A stretch of 64,000 bases of DNA from Eleusine coracana subsp. coracana. Its lineage: Eukaryota; Streptophyta; Magnoliopsida; Poales; Poaceae. Positions 10,364 through 20,393 of the stretch are shown piece after piece (within the stretch, counting starts at the first letter, position 1; every line of letters begins with the position of its first letter). A program made the position numbers and the translations under genes. The notes under the pieces are model-generated. The model was not told the DNA's origin. It did no database searches and saw only the letters and a list, made by a program, of their open reading frames with translations. The stretch lies in assembly GCA_032690845.1 (NCBI GenBank), contig CM064426.1, forward strand, positions 65,944,631-66,008,630, given 5' to 3'.

Positions 10364-12874
10364 TTACAGCTCCTTTGAAGGAGAGGAAGAGTCAGCTCGT
10401 AGCTCAACTTCTAGAGTTGCTGGAGCAGTAGGCACGGTTGGATTGATCTCTATGGCAGAGCAGTTGACCAAGATTGGCAAATCGCTAGAACCTGACTCTC
10501 GGCCTTGATCGCCACTCGCCGAGTGTTATAAGTGATAGCTTCCGATGCATGCTCCAGCAAGTACTCCAAGGAGCAGCGTAAGATAGAGCTGCGAGTGATG
10601 ATTTTTGGTTAGTATGATCAAAAGAGGATTCAACAGATGTGAGAAATAATGACGGGCTTACTGGTAAGTTTACATTTGAAGGATTTGGAGACGCTCTTGG
10701 CATCCTCTATCTTGGCGTCAGCCTCCTTCAGCTCCTTCTGCAGCCGAGTGATCTCGGCCTTTTGATCTTTGACTGACTTGGAGAGGTTTTCCTTCTCAAC
10801 ATTCAAGGCGTTAACAAACCTTTGTTGATTAGAAGTTAATTTCTTCAGGTCGGCAATCTTCTGGTCACAAGCTAAAGACAAACATATATTTCCACATCCT
10901 CCACTTCAGGCCGACCGAGTGTATCTGCAGACATATATTCCACCCTAGCCTATTTCCTCTCTACAAGAGCATATATTTTCTGTATACCAAAAGGGGTTAA
11001 GCTTAAGGATGAGATTGAGACAAAGCTAAAGCGGGGTATTGAAGTACCTTGCTAGCTTCTCGATGTTGGTACATAATTTCCACGTCCTCCACTTCAGGCC
11101 GACCGAGTGTATCTGTAGATAATGTCGCCTTACCTTTTGTCAAGAGGTGAAGGGACGACGGCTGGAGTAGGTTGGGGTTCAGGTGCTGGAATGGAGGTAG
11201 GAATTGTCTTATCGGATGGCTTATCCACCTCGATCGGCATGTTTGATGATTTGCCGACCGGTTTGGGCAGATCAGCCGAACGAACAGGGGGTCCTGACCG
11301 AGTGGCTTCGAACCCTTGAGCGTTCTGAGAATCGCTCGTCCGACTACTGTCAAAACGAAGATGGAGGAGATTAAAATATGTTATGAATGTCAATAGAAGA
11401 CAAGGAGTATAAGGTTAAAGAATTAACCTGGGGGCCTTCTTAAGCTTGATTCGGCACATCCTCTTCTTCGAAGAAGTCGATTGAGAATCAGTCTCCTTCC
11501 TCTTCTGGGAAGATTCGCTAGCCTTGTCGATCTGTTCCACCACCCGAGCATCACTCTAAGTTTGGCTTGGGGGCTCCGACTGGCTTGACGGTCGATCAGA
11601 GGGAGTAGGGGTGGGTTGGCCGGCAACAACAGATGGCATTTCTTCATCATCACCCTGATCCCCAATATATTGCCGTCGGCGCCCGACAGTCTGCTTCACT
11701 AGTCGACTGGGGGGAGGCAGGGTGACAACTGGATCAACACGATCAGGTTGAGCATCGGCAGAAGAGCTTGAGCCTCCAGGGCCGGTCTGCTACGGCTTCT
11801 CAACATAATCCGGTCCATCGGTATCGGTCGGAGGGAGCAGAGGATGGGATACATAAGTATCCAGAACCTGCGCAAGAGTCAAGATATCAAGCAGGACATC
11901 AAGAAAAGAAAATAAGAGATTGCTCAAAGTAGACTGTGGCTTACTCGAGCTCGTATAGTGCCCTTGTTATACGCCTTTTTGATTAACGAGTGATCCTGAA
12001 GGATATCCCCTTCAAACATCTTCGATAGGCGTTTCTGACGAAGTTCACTATTCAGCAGGTCGGGCACCTCCCTGGTTTCGTCATCATAAACATAGTTCCA
12101 CGCTGGGTGGCTTTGAAGCTTCAGGGGCTGCACTCTGCATACTATGAAGCTTTTAGCGATGGTGATTCTGTCAACACCTTCAGTCTTCAAGTTAGCTATC
12201 TTCTTCAACAGAGCGACCACCTGAGGGTTGGTTGGACCAAGCTTCTCCATCCATTGCGCCAGAGGAATTGCCTCGATACCAGTGAAGTCGGCAAGAACAG
12301 GGGGAGGATTGTCATAGTAGAACCACTCATACTTCCAGTTCTTGTTCCCAGTCTTCAACGGCACATTGATGTAGGCTTCCTTCTTGTGTAACTGGATGCC
12401 GACGCCGCCTATAGCTACTTGATTGTCCTTGGTTGGCAGCGGTTGAAGGACGAACAAATGACGAAATAGATTGAAGTAGGGGAGAGTGCCCAAAAATGCT
12501 TCGCACATATGCACGAAGATGGTGATGCGAAGAATAGAGTTGGGATTGAGGTTGACAAGCTCAATCCCATAAAAGAATAGGAGCCCGCGCAAGAAGCTGC
12601 AGCAGGGAACTCCATAATCGTGCTCGAAGAACGAGCAGAACACAACGATCTATTTATGAATGGGGATGGGGCAAGATTCACGGGGTACCTTCCAGTCGAT
12701 CTGAACTTGCTCTGGAAGGATGCCGTCGACCACCATCTGGTTCATATCAGCTTGGGAGAGGTTGCTCTTTGAGAACTCCCAAAGCTGCTCTGGAATATCG
12801 ATCTCCGACGAAGAGGACACGACAGCGGCAGTGGAAGTTGCTGGAATCGAGGTGGAAACCTTCTTGTGACCCAT
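10364..12874 (-). pseudogene. Antisense gene of Tat element (transposase_28 / gypsy-type domain), copy 1
   Basis: This gene lies opposite to gag-pol. From the ATG at 12874 (MGHKKVSTSIPATST) it encodes an N-terminal domain I recognise as the plant 'putative gypsy type transposon' domain (PF04195 type), with blocks CSFLRGLLFFYGIELVNLNP, TIFVHMCEAFLGTLPYF and VAIGGVGIQLHKKEAYINVP. A low-complexity P/S/K-rich middle and a coiled coil (RLQKELKEADAKIEDAK) follow. Domain continuity implies several GT-AG introns: donors after IRAR (about 11944), after KKAP-R (about 11430) and after HREASK (about 11050), with acceptors such as TTGCGCAG and TTTGACAG. TAG near 12653 interrupts the first exon, and there are internal deletions compared with copy 2. 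The role is unknown; antisense ORFs occur in several Tat elements. Confidence 0.72.
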
Positions 12875-13880
12875 GATGACTGTTATTTTGGACGCGGCGG
12901 ATCAAGTGTTGAACCCTAGCAGAAGCTTGGGGGCTAAGTGCGGCGAGATCTATGACGGCCGGAAGCGAAGCGCTAACCCTAGCCAGAGAAGCAGATGCGT
13001 CGTTGAGAGCAGAGGATGTGCGAGGAAGACGAGGAGTTCATGCGCAAATGCGGCGTGGACTGAGAGTCAACCTGATGCTGCCTTTTTATACTCCTGCTTT
13101 TTGACTTAAGGGTCCCATGGGCCGGGATGGGCCATACAGTGACGTAATTTTTTGATTAATCAGAAGATTAATTAAGGGCCTTAAATATATTTAGGGTCTA
13201 AAACCTTGAGAAGTAAAACTCCGGGGCTTCTTTGATGAGAAGCATTTAAAAAAAAGGTTTAACCGTATCTATATGATATAATGATCATATAGCAAAGGAC
13301 TTGATGGTCATACGGATATAAGTTCAAATGTTATGGGATTGATTGAAATCAATAACTAAATTACCAATATTGGACTTATTAAAAGATAGAGTGACCAATT
13401 AGTAGGGAAAAACTATGTTATGATTGATGTCATTTAGCTTAATACCATTATATGATTGATGTTATACTGGTTCACATAAATTGAATATGATTGATATCAT
13501 AAAACTCAGACCGACCAGTCACTCGGACATATTGTATATCACTCGGCCTTTTTAATAATCAGTCGGCAAGGTTGAAGCCTTGCAAGTTGGCTTACTGGTT
13601 TGATAACCAGAGGTCTGTTAAACTCAGACTGAATAGTTTGAGTAAAATATATACAAAATAATAAGAGCTAATATAATTAGACTCTTGTATTATTTGTTAG
13701 TCTCCAAATTATACAAGAGTCGGGGGCTACACCTGATCAGGTGCACCTGACCGGTGCACCAGATCACCAGTGCACCAGATCTATCAGGAACTTCAATAAA
13801 GAGGTCTTCCTAATTTATGATCAATATTGAAGATCACTCTGAGAATCAAAGCTCAAAATCAGGAAGTACTCGGGGGCTGC
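12875..13880. other. Antisense-gene leader, spacer and polypurine tract (copy 1)
   Basis: The part next to 12875 is the 5' leader of the antisense gene. The rest (13100-13867) is AT-rich and non-coding. The polypurine tract for plus-strand priming is ACTCGGGGGCTGC at 13868-13880, directly before the 3' LTR. Confidence 0.6.
13081..13090 (-). promoter_or_regulatory. TATA box of the antisense gene (copy 1)
   Basis: TATAAAAAGG on the minus strand lies 216 bp upstream of the antisense ATG. Copy 2 has TATAAAAGG 215 bp upstream of its ATG, so motif and spacing are conserved. Confidence 0.55.
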
Positions 13881-14289
13881 TATGGGATACTTGCTCTATG
13901 GGTATCCTCAGACAAGACTAAGTCGGTAGCTGATCGGATACTTCATCAATAAGTAAGTCGACCAACTCGGCTTGGAGCACAAGGCATTTAGTGATAGACT
14001 TTCTATATAAATCCTTATGGATTATGAATAGGACTCTTCATGTACCCCCTGTCAACCGGATATATAAGGCGGCAGGGTACCCCCCATCGAGGGACAAGTC
14101 AAGCACACCACGCGACAAGCACACGACACAAGTTTCATAACATCGATACAATACACAGAACATAGGACGTAGGGTTTTTACTTTCATCGAGAGGGCCCGA
14201 ACTTATATAACTCGACGTCTTGTGTTACCATCGTAGTTCTTAGTTTCGACATAGCCCTATATATTTACTGCCGATCTCAAGCTTCGACA
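13881..14289 (+). repeat. 3' LTR of Tat copy 1
   Basis: It starts TATGGGATAC (the first G of the usual TG is mutated) and ends CTTCGACA, followed by the AAGAT duplication. It has a TATA-like motif at 14061. Confidence 0.93.
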
Positions 14290-15057
14290 AAGATTCTGCC
14301 ATTAAATATAATATATAAACATGATGTTCACTTGTAGGTGTAGCAATATACTATATTAACATGGACCAAATTGTTTCATGTGTAGCAAATGGTGTGTGCA
14401 TAGTAATATGTCTTGGAGAAACAACCTGGCCCACCTGTAAGTGAGACACGAAGTCTTCTTCCTCGTTGTCGCACAGAAGCGAAACAAAAAAGAACATCTC
14501 GCCATTGCTGCTTCCTGAAGCTCGCCTCCATGCTGCTGGAAGCCACAGCAAGCCATGGTGAACATCAAAATAGGTTCAGAAAATAGATGGACAGCCAAAT
14601 GTAACATAACAATGAGTTTTGATATGATCCATCCAGAAGTTTTGTACTGATCTAGTTTTACCAAGAAGCTCTTGGACAACTTTCAGGTAAATGGACGTAC
14701 AAATCGGTCAACTCTCAAGGAAGTTGTCGTAGTTTTCTAGGACGGTGGCACTGGAACACAAATACAAAAGGCAAATGAGGTTCACAATATTCATTGATCA
14801 AACTGGACATGGGAACAAGGGGATCAGCAAGGAGAGAGACTCACCAATCCGCTCCTTCGGAGACCCTCCACTGGCAGTTGAATCAGATCTCCCAAAAGAA
14901 CGTTTTAAAGAAGGCTGAAAGGGATGGACTTGTGGGCTGCAGAGGCGATGTTGAGGTGGGAAGGTGGGTCGGAGAGGCAGAGCAACGGGGCAGAGCCGAC
15001 GTCAACATGGAGAGGCAGGTCGCAGATGTGGCTCCGGCCCGGTGCGACGCGCTGTTG
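14290..15057. other. No gene seen
   Basis: Continues the sequence interrupted at 3440. Two overlapping minus-strand open frames (14351-14679) contain Met- and Cys-rich products I do not recognise. Composition becomes GC-rich after 14920. Confidence 0.4.
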
Positions 15058-15177
15058 ACAAGGGGAGGCGGGACGGAGGAGGTGTCGACGAGGGGAGGCG
15101 GGGCGGAGGCGGCACCGACGAGGGGAGGCGGGGCGGAGGTGGCACCAACGAGGGGAGGCGGGGCGGAGGTCATGGCA
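15058..15177 (+). repeat. GC-rich 30-bp tandem repeat, about four units
   Basis: The unit is close to GACGAGGGGAGGCGGGGCGG plus AGGYGGCACC and is repeated head to tail, with a partial extra unit near 15308. The period is a multiple of three, which keeps long frames open on both strands; on the minus strand it reads as a repeated SAPPPLVGAT-like decapeptide. I regard the frames as a by-product of the repeat. Confidence 0.7.
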
Positions 15178-15653
15178 ACGTGGGGAAGCGGCGTCCATCG
15201 ACGGCAGATCCAGGTGTGGAGAGGAGTGGGGTGAGGTGGGGAGAGGAGCGGGGCGAGGTGGAGCGATCTAGATCGGTGCGTCGGTGCGTGGGGAAGCGAT
15301 GCGAAGGTGTCACCGACGAGGGGAGGCAGGGCGGAGGCGGCTGCGACGTGTGGAGGCGAGGCGGCGGCAGGAGAGGAGTGGTGGACCAGGATCGGCGGAA
15401 GAGAGACCAGTACGGGAGGATAGGGGCAAAATCGTCTTTTCACGTATTCCTTAATTTTGTCAAAGTTGTCGGAAACGGCAACAAAAACAGACCGGAGGGA
15501 GTATATGTTTTCTATGTAAAGCAGTATTAACATGGTGCCTTTCTCTGCCTTCTTTTCTGCCAACACAAATTAGCATTTCAGCTTTCACAAATTAGCCTTC
15601 CTTTCTTCTTTTGAACTGAACATATATATTGTTTTCTTCTTAATTTTATCATT
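15178..15653. other. GC-rich then AT-rich stretch, no gene
   Basis: GC-rich up to about 15410, then AT-rich. A single ACCGGAGGGAGTATA motif at 15490 resembles one end of a Stowaway-type MITE, but the other end is not visible. Confidence 0.4.
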
Positions 15654-15846
15654 AGTGACGCGTCTTACGGTGAAGCGTCACTAATGTTTCCGACATTGGT
15701 GACGCGTCTTGATTGAAACGCGTCACTAATAACTCACACAGTAGTGACATGTCTAGATCAAAATGCGTCACTAATGTGTTGAGTTCATATTAGTGACGCG
15801 GAATAACAGTTGAGAAGTGTCACTAAAGACCAGTTTTTATATAGTG
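15654..15846. mobile_element. CACTA transposon end with palindromic subterminal repeats
   Basis: Four short palindromes in a row are built on AGTGACGCGTC and its complement (starting near 15654, 15702, 15742 and 15790). They are followed by a terminus TTTTTATATAGTG ending at 15846, which reads CACTATATAAAAACTGG on the other strand. Dense subterminal repeats next to a CACTA tip are the mark of this superfamily. The opposite end and transposase are absent. Confidence 0.55.
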
Positions 15847-16315
15847 CGCCAGGAATGCCGCGTGAAGACAGTTTCTTTCTATTCTCTTCTTGACTAGGCC
15901 TTGGAAGATTATCTTGTTGCGTTCTTTCCACGCGTTTAACGCGTCACCCCTTGGAACCACTAGCCACCCACCAGCTCTAGAGACCAGGGGTTCGTGCAAA
16001 CGGCTCAAGCAAGAAAGAAGAAACCGTCCCTGCAAAAAAAGCTCGTGAATGCCATGGTGTGCATGCATGCCTGGCCTCAGAAGGCAAAATGCTTCACAAT
16101 TTTGCTGGTGCAACTCGTTACAGCCAGGACGTAGCCACAGAACCTTGCAAATCCTGGCCAACTCTCAACAATCAACAATAGTGTGTGCGCCGTGCAGGTC
16201 CATTATTATATTCTTTTTGTTAGTACTTAACAAATATCTATCTATTATCTTCTTATCTTATTTGAACAGAAAAAAGAGGTATCATGTTCTCTCTTAAACT
16301 CACGAAATTACCACA
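15847..16315. other. No gene seen
   Basis: Mixed composition. Open frames on both strands at 15823-16161 and 16049-16297 have no recognisable domain. The minus-strand one contains an AWKERNKIIFQG block, which resembles the C-terminal tail of plant LINE proteins, so a LINE scrap is possible. Confidence 0.35.
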
Positions 16316-16560
16316 TCTATTTAATAATAAAAGGAGATGACTCTCCCACATGGGTGTCTAGAAAAAAAGAGAAATAGGCTAGAAATTCCTAAAAAAAAAC
16401 AAAATATCCAGCCTTTAATCAATACTTGAAAAATTTAGGAACTAAATCTGACCCTTGATCTTTGTATAACAAAATCTAGGTTATATACGTAAACCAAGCA
16501 CCTTCCATCCTCCCCTGTCAGCCGTCGTCTCATTATTTGTCTCCCGTAAGGGATATCAGG
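16316..16560 (+). mobile_element. Helitron 5' end, same family as the one at 53586
   Basis: Begins A/TCTATTTAATAATAAAAGG, nearly the same as the start of the Helitron at 53586 (TCTATTTATTAATAAAAGG). The two stay alignable for about 150 bp (GGAGATGAC, then CTAGAAAAAAAGAGAAATA). I found no matching 3' end before 17288, so this element is probably truncated or overlaid by later insertions. Confidence 0.5.
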
Positions 16561-16985
16561 GAGGTACACCGGCCGCTTCTCCTCTCCCCCATCGGCCATC
16601 CTAATTGACGTACTGAGACACCTTTGATTATCGACCTGGTTTTACAAGTATCAGATCAAGAATAATCAAGTGATGGACGTGTGAGGCTGCTTCAGTTGTA
16701 GATCAGAATATCAATATGTGAGGCTGCTTCAGTTGTAGATCATAATATCAATATACCTGTAGTATTGTTTCTTGGAGGTCTATCTTACGCCAAGAAGATC
16801 GAGGTGAAATATCAAGAATGCACCTAATGATCAACACATAGCCGGCCATCAAAAACACAATCGGATACAAGGATTGTTCCAGGTACGTAAACCAGCTCAA
16901 GGGCACTCTTGCCGTTCAAATTTCTTGCAACGTTGGAACTAGCTGTAGTCAAGATCAATAGATAAAAAAGAAAATGCCACGCGGC

Positions 16986-17287
16986 TGCCCAAAAGACCAA
17001 ATAGTGGTAAGCGAGAGCAATTTTGGAGTCCCTGTGGCAAATGAGCGCGCTACATCTTGGTGGATTACAAACGGTAGGTGGCCATCCCAGAGGATGGAAA
17101 AAAAAAGTTAATTATCCTGCGAGGAACAAGCACTTGCACATCCTGAAAAGCGCAGATCATCAAGGAAGATGCAGAGGTGTAAACGAATCTAGGCAGCGCT
17201 GTAGAGATACATTAGTTGACTCGTGCAGAGAATAGTATTTTTTATGTCGCAGTCGTAGGTTATATATTAAGTGTAGTAAATTTTTAA
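16986..17287 (+). repeat. Dispersed repeat copy A, left part
   Basis: Matches 19941-20238 at roughly 85% by eye, starting TGCCCAAAAGACCAAATAGT. It stops at the Helitron insertion point and resumes at 18540. No coding function seen. Confidence 0.8.
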
Positions 17288-18539
17288 TCTCTACAACTTA
17301 TTAATTAATGTGAGATTGTCTTAGATCATTTTTTTATTTAGATGTGTCCGTAACGTTGTTGTATATATTAATTAAAATGGTGTCGTTCGCCCACCTCTGC
17401 TGGTTTATTCTGGCTGTTTAACGAATCTAAGTTGGAATCGGCATTAAGCCATGTTAGCCTCGACCAAACTAACACTACAGGACTCATCAAATAAAAATAA
17501 AACAAGTGCTCTCTTCTGGATTGAATAATAAAATAATGTGGCAGTTTGATGAATCCTATTACTTAGTAGATAATTAATGAAATCTCACGTGACTAGCCAT
17601 AGTCCGCACCAATCCGATTTAGACCTCCTATAAATACCATCTTTATTGGAATAGTACAAACAGCAGCAAAATCTCTCTCTTTGACAAGATTAACGTCAAA
17701 TAAAAATGCATCAAATTGATGAACATAATTACTATGATCCACCTGTGAAAACACATAAGAATTCCATGCAACAAAGTTTTGTGGATCCATGTTCTTATCA
17801 TCATCTATCTGATGCATTATTATGCGACAATATCCGATGGTAGGCATAGATATATATCGAGCCGATGGATATTCTACAGTCAATTTTGAAGCCGTGTCCG
17901 CTACAAACTATACGGCTTCGAAGCCGTGTCTGGTGAATCAAAAATGACTCGGTGTTTCTATTTTTTCTACGGTTTTCCGATTGCAATCAGATCAAGGTTT
18001 TCGATTGTGATCAGATCAAATAAAAGAAGAACCGATTCTCAGTTTCTAAATTTCCAACAAATATTTTATGTAATTGATCTATTTTAGTTTGATATTGGCT
18101 TAATCTCTATAACTTATTAATTGAGGTGAGGTTGTCTAGATCATTTTTTTGTGTCCAGATGTATCCGTAATGTTGTTGTATTCAGTTTGTATCCTACAAT
18201 GATTCATCAATCAGTTTGAATCTTTTTGAACCATTTTCTAATTTTTGTTAAATTAGACTCCGATTTTAATTCGATATTTTATACTAACAATAATTAATCA
18301 TCTATTGTTTTGATATCATATTTTGGATGGAAACTAATAACAAGAATTTCAATAATAACTCACTCCAAAATTATTATAATGAATATTATTTTTAAAACTA
18401 AAAAGGTAAAGCAAAATAAAAATAGAGCAAATGCTCAAGCCAAAAAATTAATTAATTAAAAACCTTTTATAATTAAAAAAATTTTTAACTATAATTTTTT
18501 TTAACAAAGATTCGTGACAACGCATAAGTATTTTGCTAG
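17288..18539 (+). mobile_element. Helitron inserted into repeat copy A
   Basis: Starts TCTCTACAACTTATTAATTA after an A and ends ...ACAACGCATAAGTATTTTGCTAG before a T, as Helitrons do. Repeat copy B carries the uninterrupted target (TTTTAA joined to TTTTTATATAAAAC at 20238/20239), so both ends are fixed to the base. A second 5'-like end lies inside at 18104 (TCTCTATAACTTATTAATTG, about 80 bp alignable). No Rep/helicase is encoded, so the element is non-autonomous. A minus-strand frame at 17593-17883 could be a captured gene piece, but I do not recognise it. Confidence 0.8.
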
Positions 18540-18620
18540 TTTTTATATAAAACTATTGTGATGCATTGCGGCATTCCGACGAAGTCACTGGTGATTCCGC
18601 CAAGCAGGAATAAATAATAG
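18540..18620 (+). repeat. Dispersed repeat copy A, middle part
   Basis: Resumes the repeat after the Helitron (TTTTTATATAAAACTATTG ... GTGATTCCGCCAAGC), matching 20239-20320. It is broken again at 18621 by the MULE-like element. Confidence 0.75.
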
Positions 18621-19513
18621 GCTGCGACTTCCTGTGCCGGTCTTGTGTGCCCATCCGTGTGCCCTCACACGTGGAAGCCATCCGGATGCATCTCCACGCC
18701 ACAGACCGGGCCCAATTCTCTCCGTTATTTTCTCTTCCTCCGCCTCAGTCCGGTTCTCAGTTCTGCTCATGGGATCTTGATTTGGGTGTCACAAAGGATT
18801 GATCGATAGACAAACTCGATTGGGGTTGTGAACATCTCAATTTTGATGGCCCTAATCTGTACCTGGACGGCGGCAAGATTGAGCTCGGATCCCTGATTCA
18901 AGCAGCCAGAAGTTCAGTTTAGACCGTAAGTTATCTCGATTCTGGTGTTCATTGGCCGAATTCAAGGTCATGGTGGTGGATCGTGAAGTCATGCCTAGTC
19001 AATTTGTGTATCATGCGTCAGTACAGGACTTGAAGAAAACTCAGGTCATCATGGCATGTTAGGAGCCATCTCCAACCATGAATTCAACGGCACTGAATAT
19101 TTCTAGTCGATCCATGTCCATGAGATTCTCATGATTGGAGACGAAACATCTATTCGAACTCCGCCTCGTCCATGAGTTGTCAATTGTCGCTGAGATTGGC
19201 ATCCCTTAATTCAACGCCCTCATGTTCGATGACCTCTTCCATCCACGACTGGGCCATCGCGCCCGGCTCCGGAATCTTCTTGCCATCACTGACGAATCTC
19301 CGTCACTCTGTGTCTTCAAGCAACTCCATCCAGCCATACTGGTGTACTCGTGTGCATCGATGTGGGATGCCATCCCGAAGTGAACTAATGGCACAGTTAG
19401 TCCTGGATTTTGGCAAAACAAAAAGTAATAGTGGGCCTGGTCTCTAGCGTGGAATGCATCTGGATGGCCTCCACGTGTGAGGGCACACAAGACCGGCACA
19501 GGGAAGCCTCAGC
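18621..19513. mobile_element. MULE-like transposon with long inverted repeats
   Basis: The left terminus (18621-18713) and right terminus (19431-19513) are inverted copies of about 85 bp. Both read, from outside in, CTGTGCCGGTCTTGTGTGCC, then CACACGTGGA-GCCATCC and GATGCAT. The left copy has an 11-bp internal duplication. Long TIRs on a 0.9-kb element without a transposase fit a non-autonomous Mutator-like element. The flanks AAATAATAG and TATAATAAA share ATAATA, and repeat copy B has one ATAATAG there, which fits a decayed target duplication of about 9 bp. Confidence 0.72.
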
Positions 19514-19940
19514 TATAATAAAAGCAGCACATATTACTGCTGGTTCTATTCCCCTTCGTGACCGTTGCTAACAGTCGTGCAAGTTCGCTTGACGGCTTGA
19601 CATGGCATTAGTAGCGTTGATGCCACCCCCCCCCCCCCCTCCCCCCCGTTTGGTTCATGGCTGGCTCCGCCACTGTTTGCAACATTTGTACTACCTCGTA
19701 TGGTCTTATTTTTGGTGTGACCAGACTGAGTCCGGCTTCATGGGCGCAGAAGGTCATTTCCTACTGTTTTTGTAGACACTTTATCAAATACCTAGAAACT
19801 GTTGGCCATTTGGCCAAGGCAGGAGCTGTACATCCTTGGTTAGGACTCGCTTCTTATAGCCTGCCTTTCAACAATGGTAATGAAATGATTTGTAGGCAAA
19901 CTGTTGGGAAAATGTCTTGTAGTGTTCAAATCAAACTGCT
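19514..19940. other. Tail of repeat copy A, then no gene
   Basis: 19514-19545 continues copy A (GCAGCACATATTACTGCTGG against the matching stretch after 20320). A C-run lies at 19627-19649. No gene is recognised in the remainder. Confidence 0.5.
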
Positions 19941-20340
19941 TGCCCAAAAGACCAAATAGTGGTAAGCGAGAGCAATTTTGGGGGTCCCTGTGGCAAATGA
20001 GCGTGCTAGATCTTGGTGGATTACAAATGGGGGAGGTGGCCATCCGAGAGGATGGAAAAAATAATAATTATCCTGCGAGGAACAAGCACCTGCACATCAG
20101 GAAAAAGCTCAGATCAAGAAAGATGCAGAGGCGTAAACGAATGTAGGCAGTCATGTAGAGATAAATTAGTTGACTCGTGCAGAGAATATTTTCGATGTCA
20201 CAGTCGCAGGTTGTACATCATGCGCATTAAACTTTTAATTTTTATATAAAACTATTGTTGTACATTGCGTAATTCTTGACAAGTCATCGGTGATTCCGCC
20301 AAGCGCGAGTAGATAATAGCAACTCATATTACAGCTGGTC
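19941..20340 (+). repeat. Dispersed repeat copy B (uninterrupted)
   Basis: Matches the three parts of copy A (16986-17287, 18540-18620, about 19514-19545) as one continuous stretch. It is therefore the empty-site reference for both insertions in copy A. A more decayed third copy may be present at about 20977-21003 and 21462-21530 (GGAACAAGCATTTGCACATC; CGCAGGTTGTACATTATA). Confidence 0.8.
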
Positions 20341-20354
20341 CCACTTAAGCTGAC

Positions 20355-20357
<3 letters not shown>

Positions 20358-20390
<33 letters not shown>
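20358..20390. repeat. (GA)n microsatellite
   Basis: About 16 GA units in an unbroken run. Confidence 0.95.

Positions 20391-20393
<3 letters not shown>

Larger units (their letters stand above)
3440..14289 (+). mobile_element. Ty3/gypsy LTR retrotransposon, Tat lineage (copy 1)
   Basis: This 10.85-kb element is bounded by LTRs of about 410 bp (TG...CA at the outer 5' end) and flanked by an exact 5-bp duplication AAGAT (3435-3439 and 14290-14294). The order is LTR, primer site, gag, protease, RT/RNase H, second RNase H, integrase, antisense gene, polypurine tract, LTR. The extra RNase H and the antisense gene near the 3' end fit the Tat lineage of plant Ty3/gypsy elements. By eye the LTRs differ at about 36 of 410 positions (about 91% identical, mostly transitions), so the insertion is not recent. 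Every coding frame is interrupted. A close relative lies at 34381-45555 in opposite orientation. Confidence 0.93.

Noticed and set aside
14883..15566. 227-codon minus-strand frame with repeated PPLV units
   Set aside because: Produced by a tandem repeat whose period is a multiple of three; the opposite strand is equally open and there is no conserved domain.
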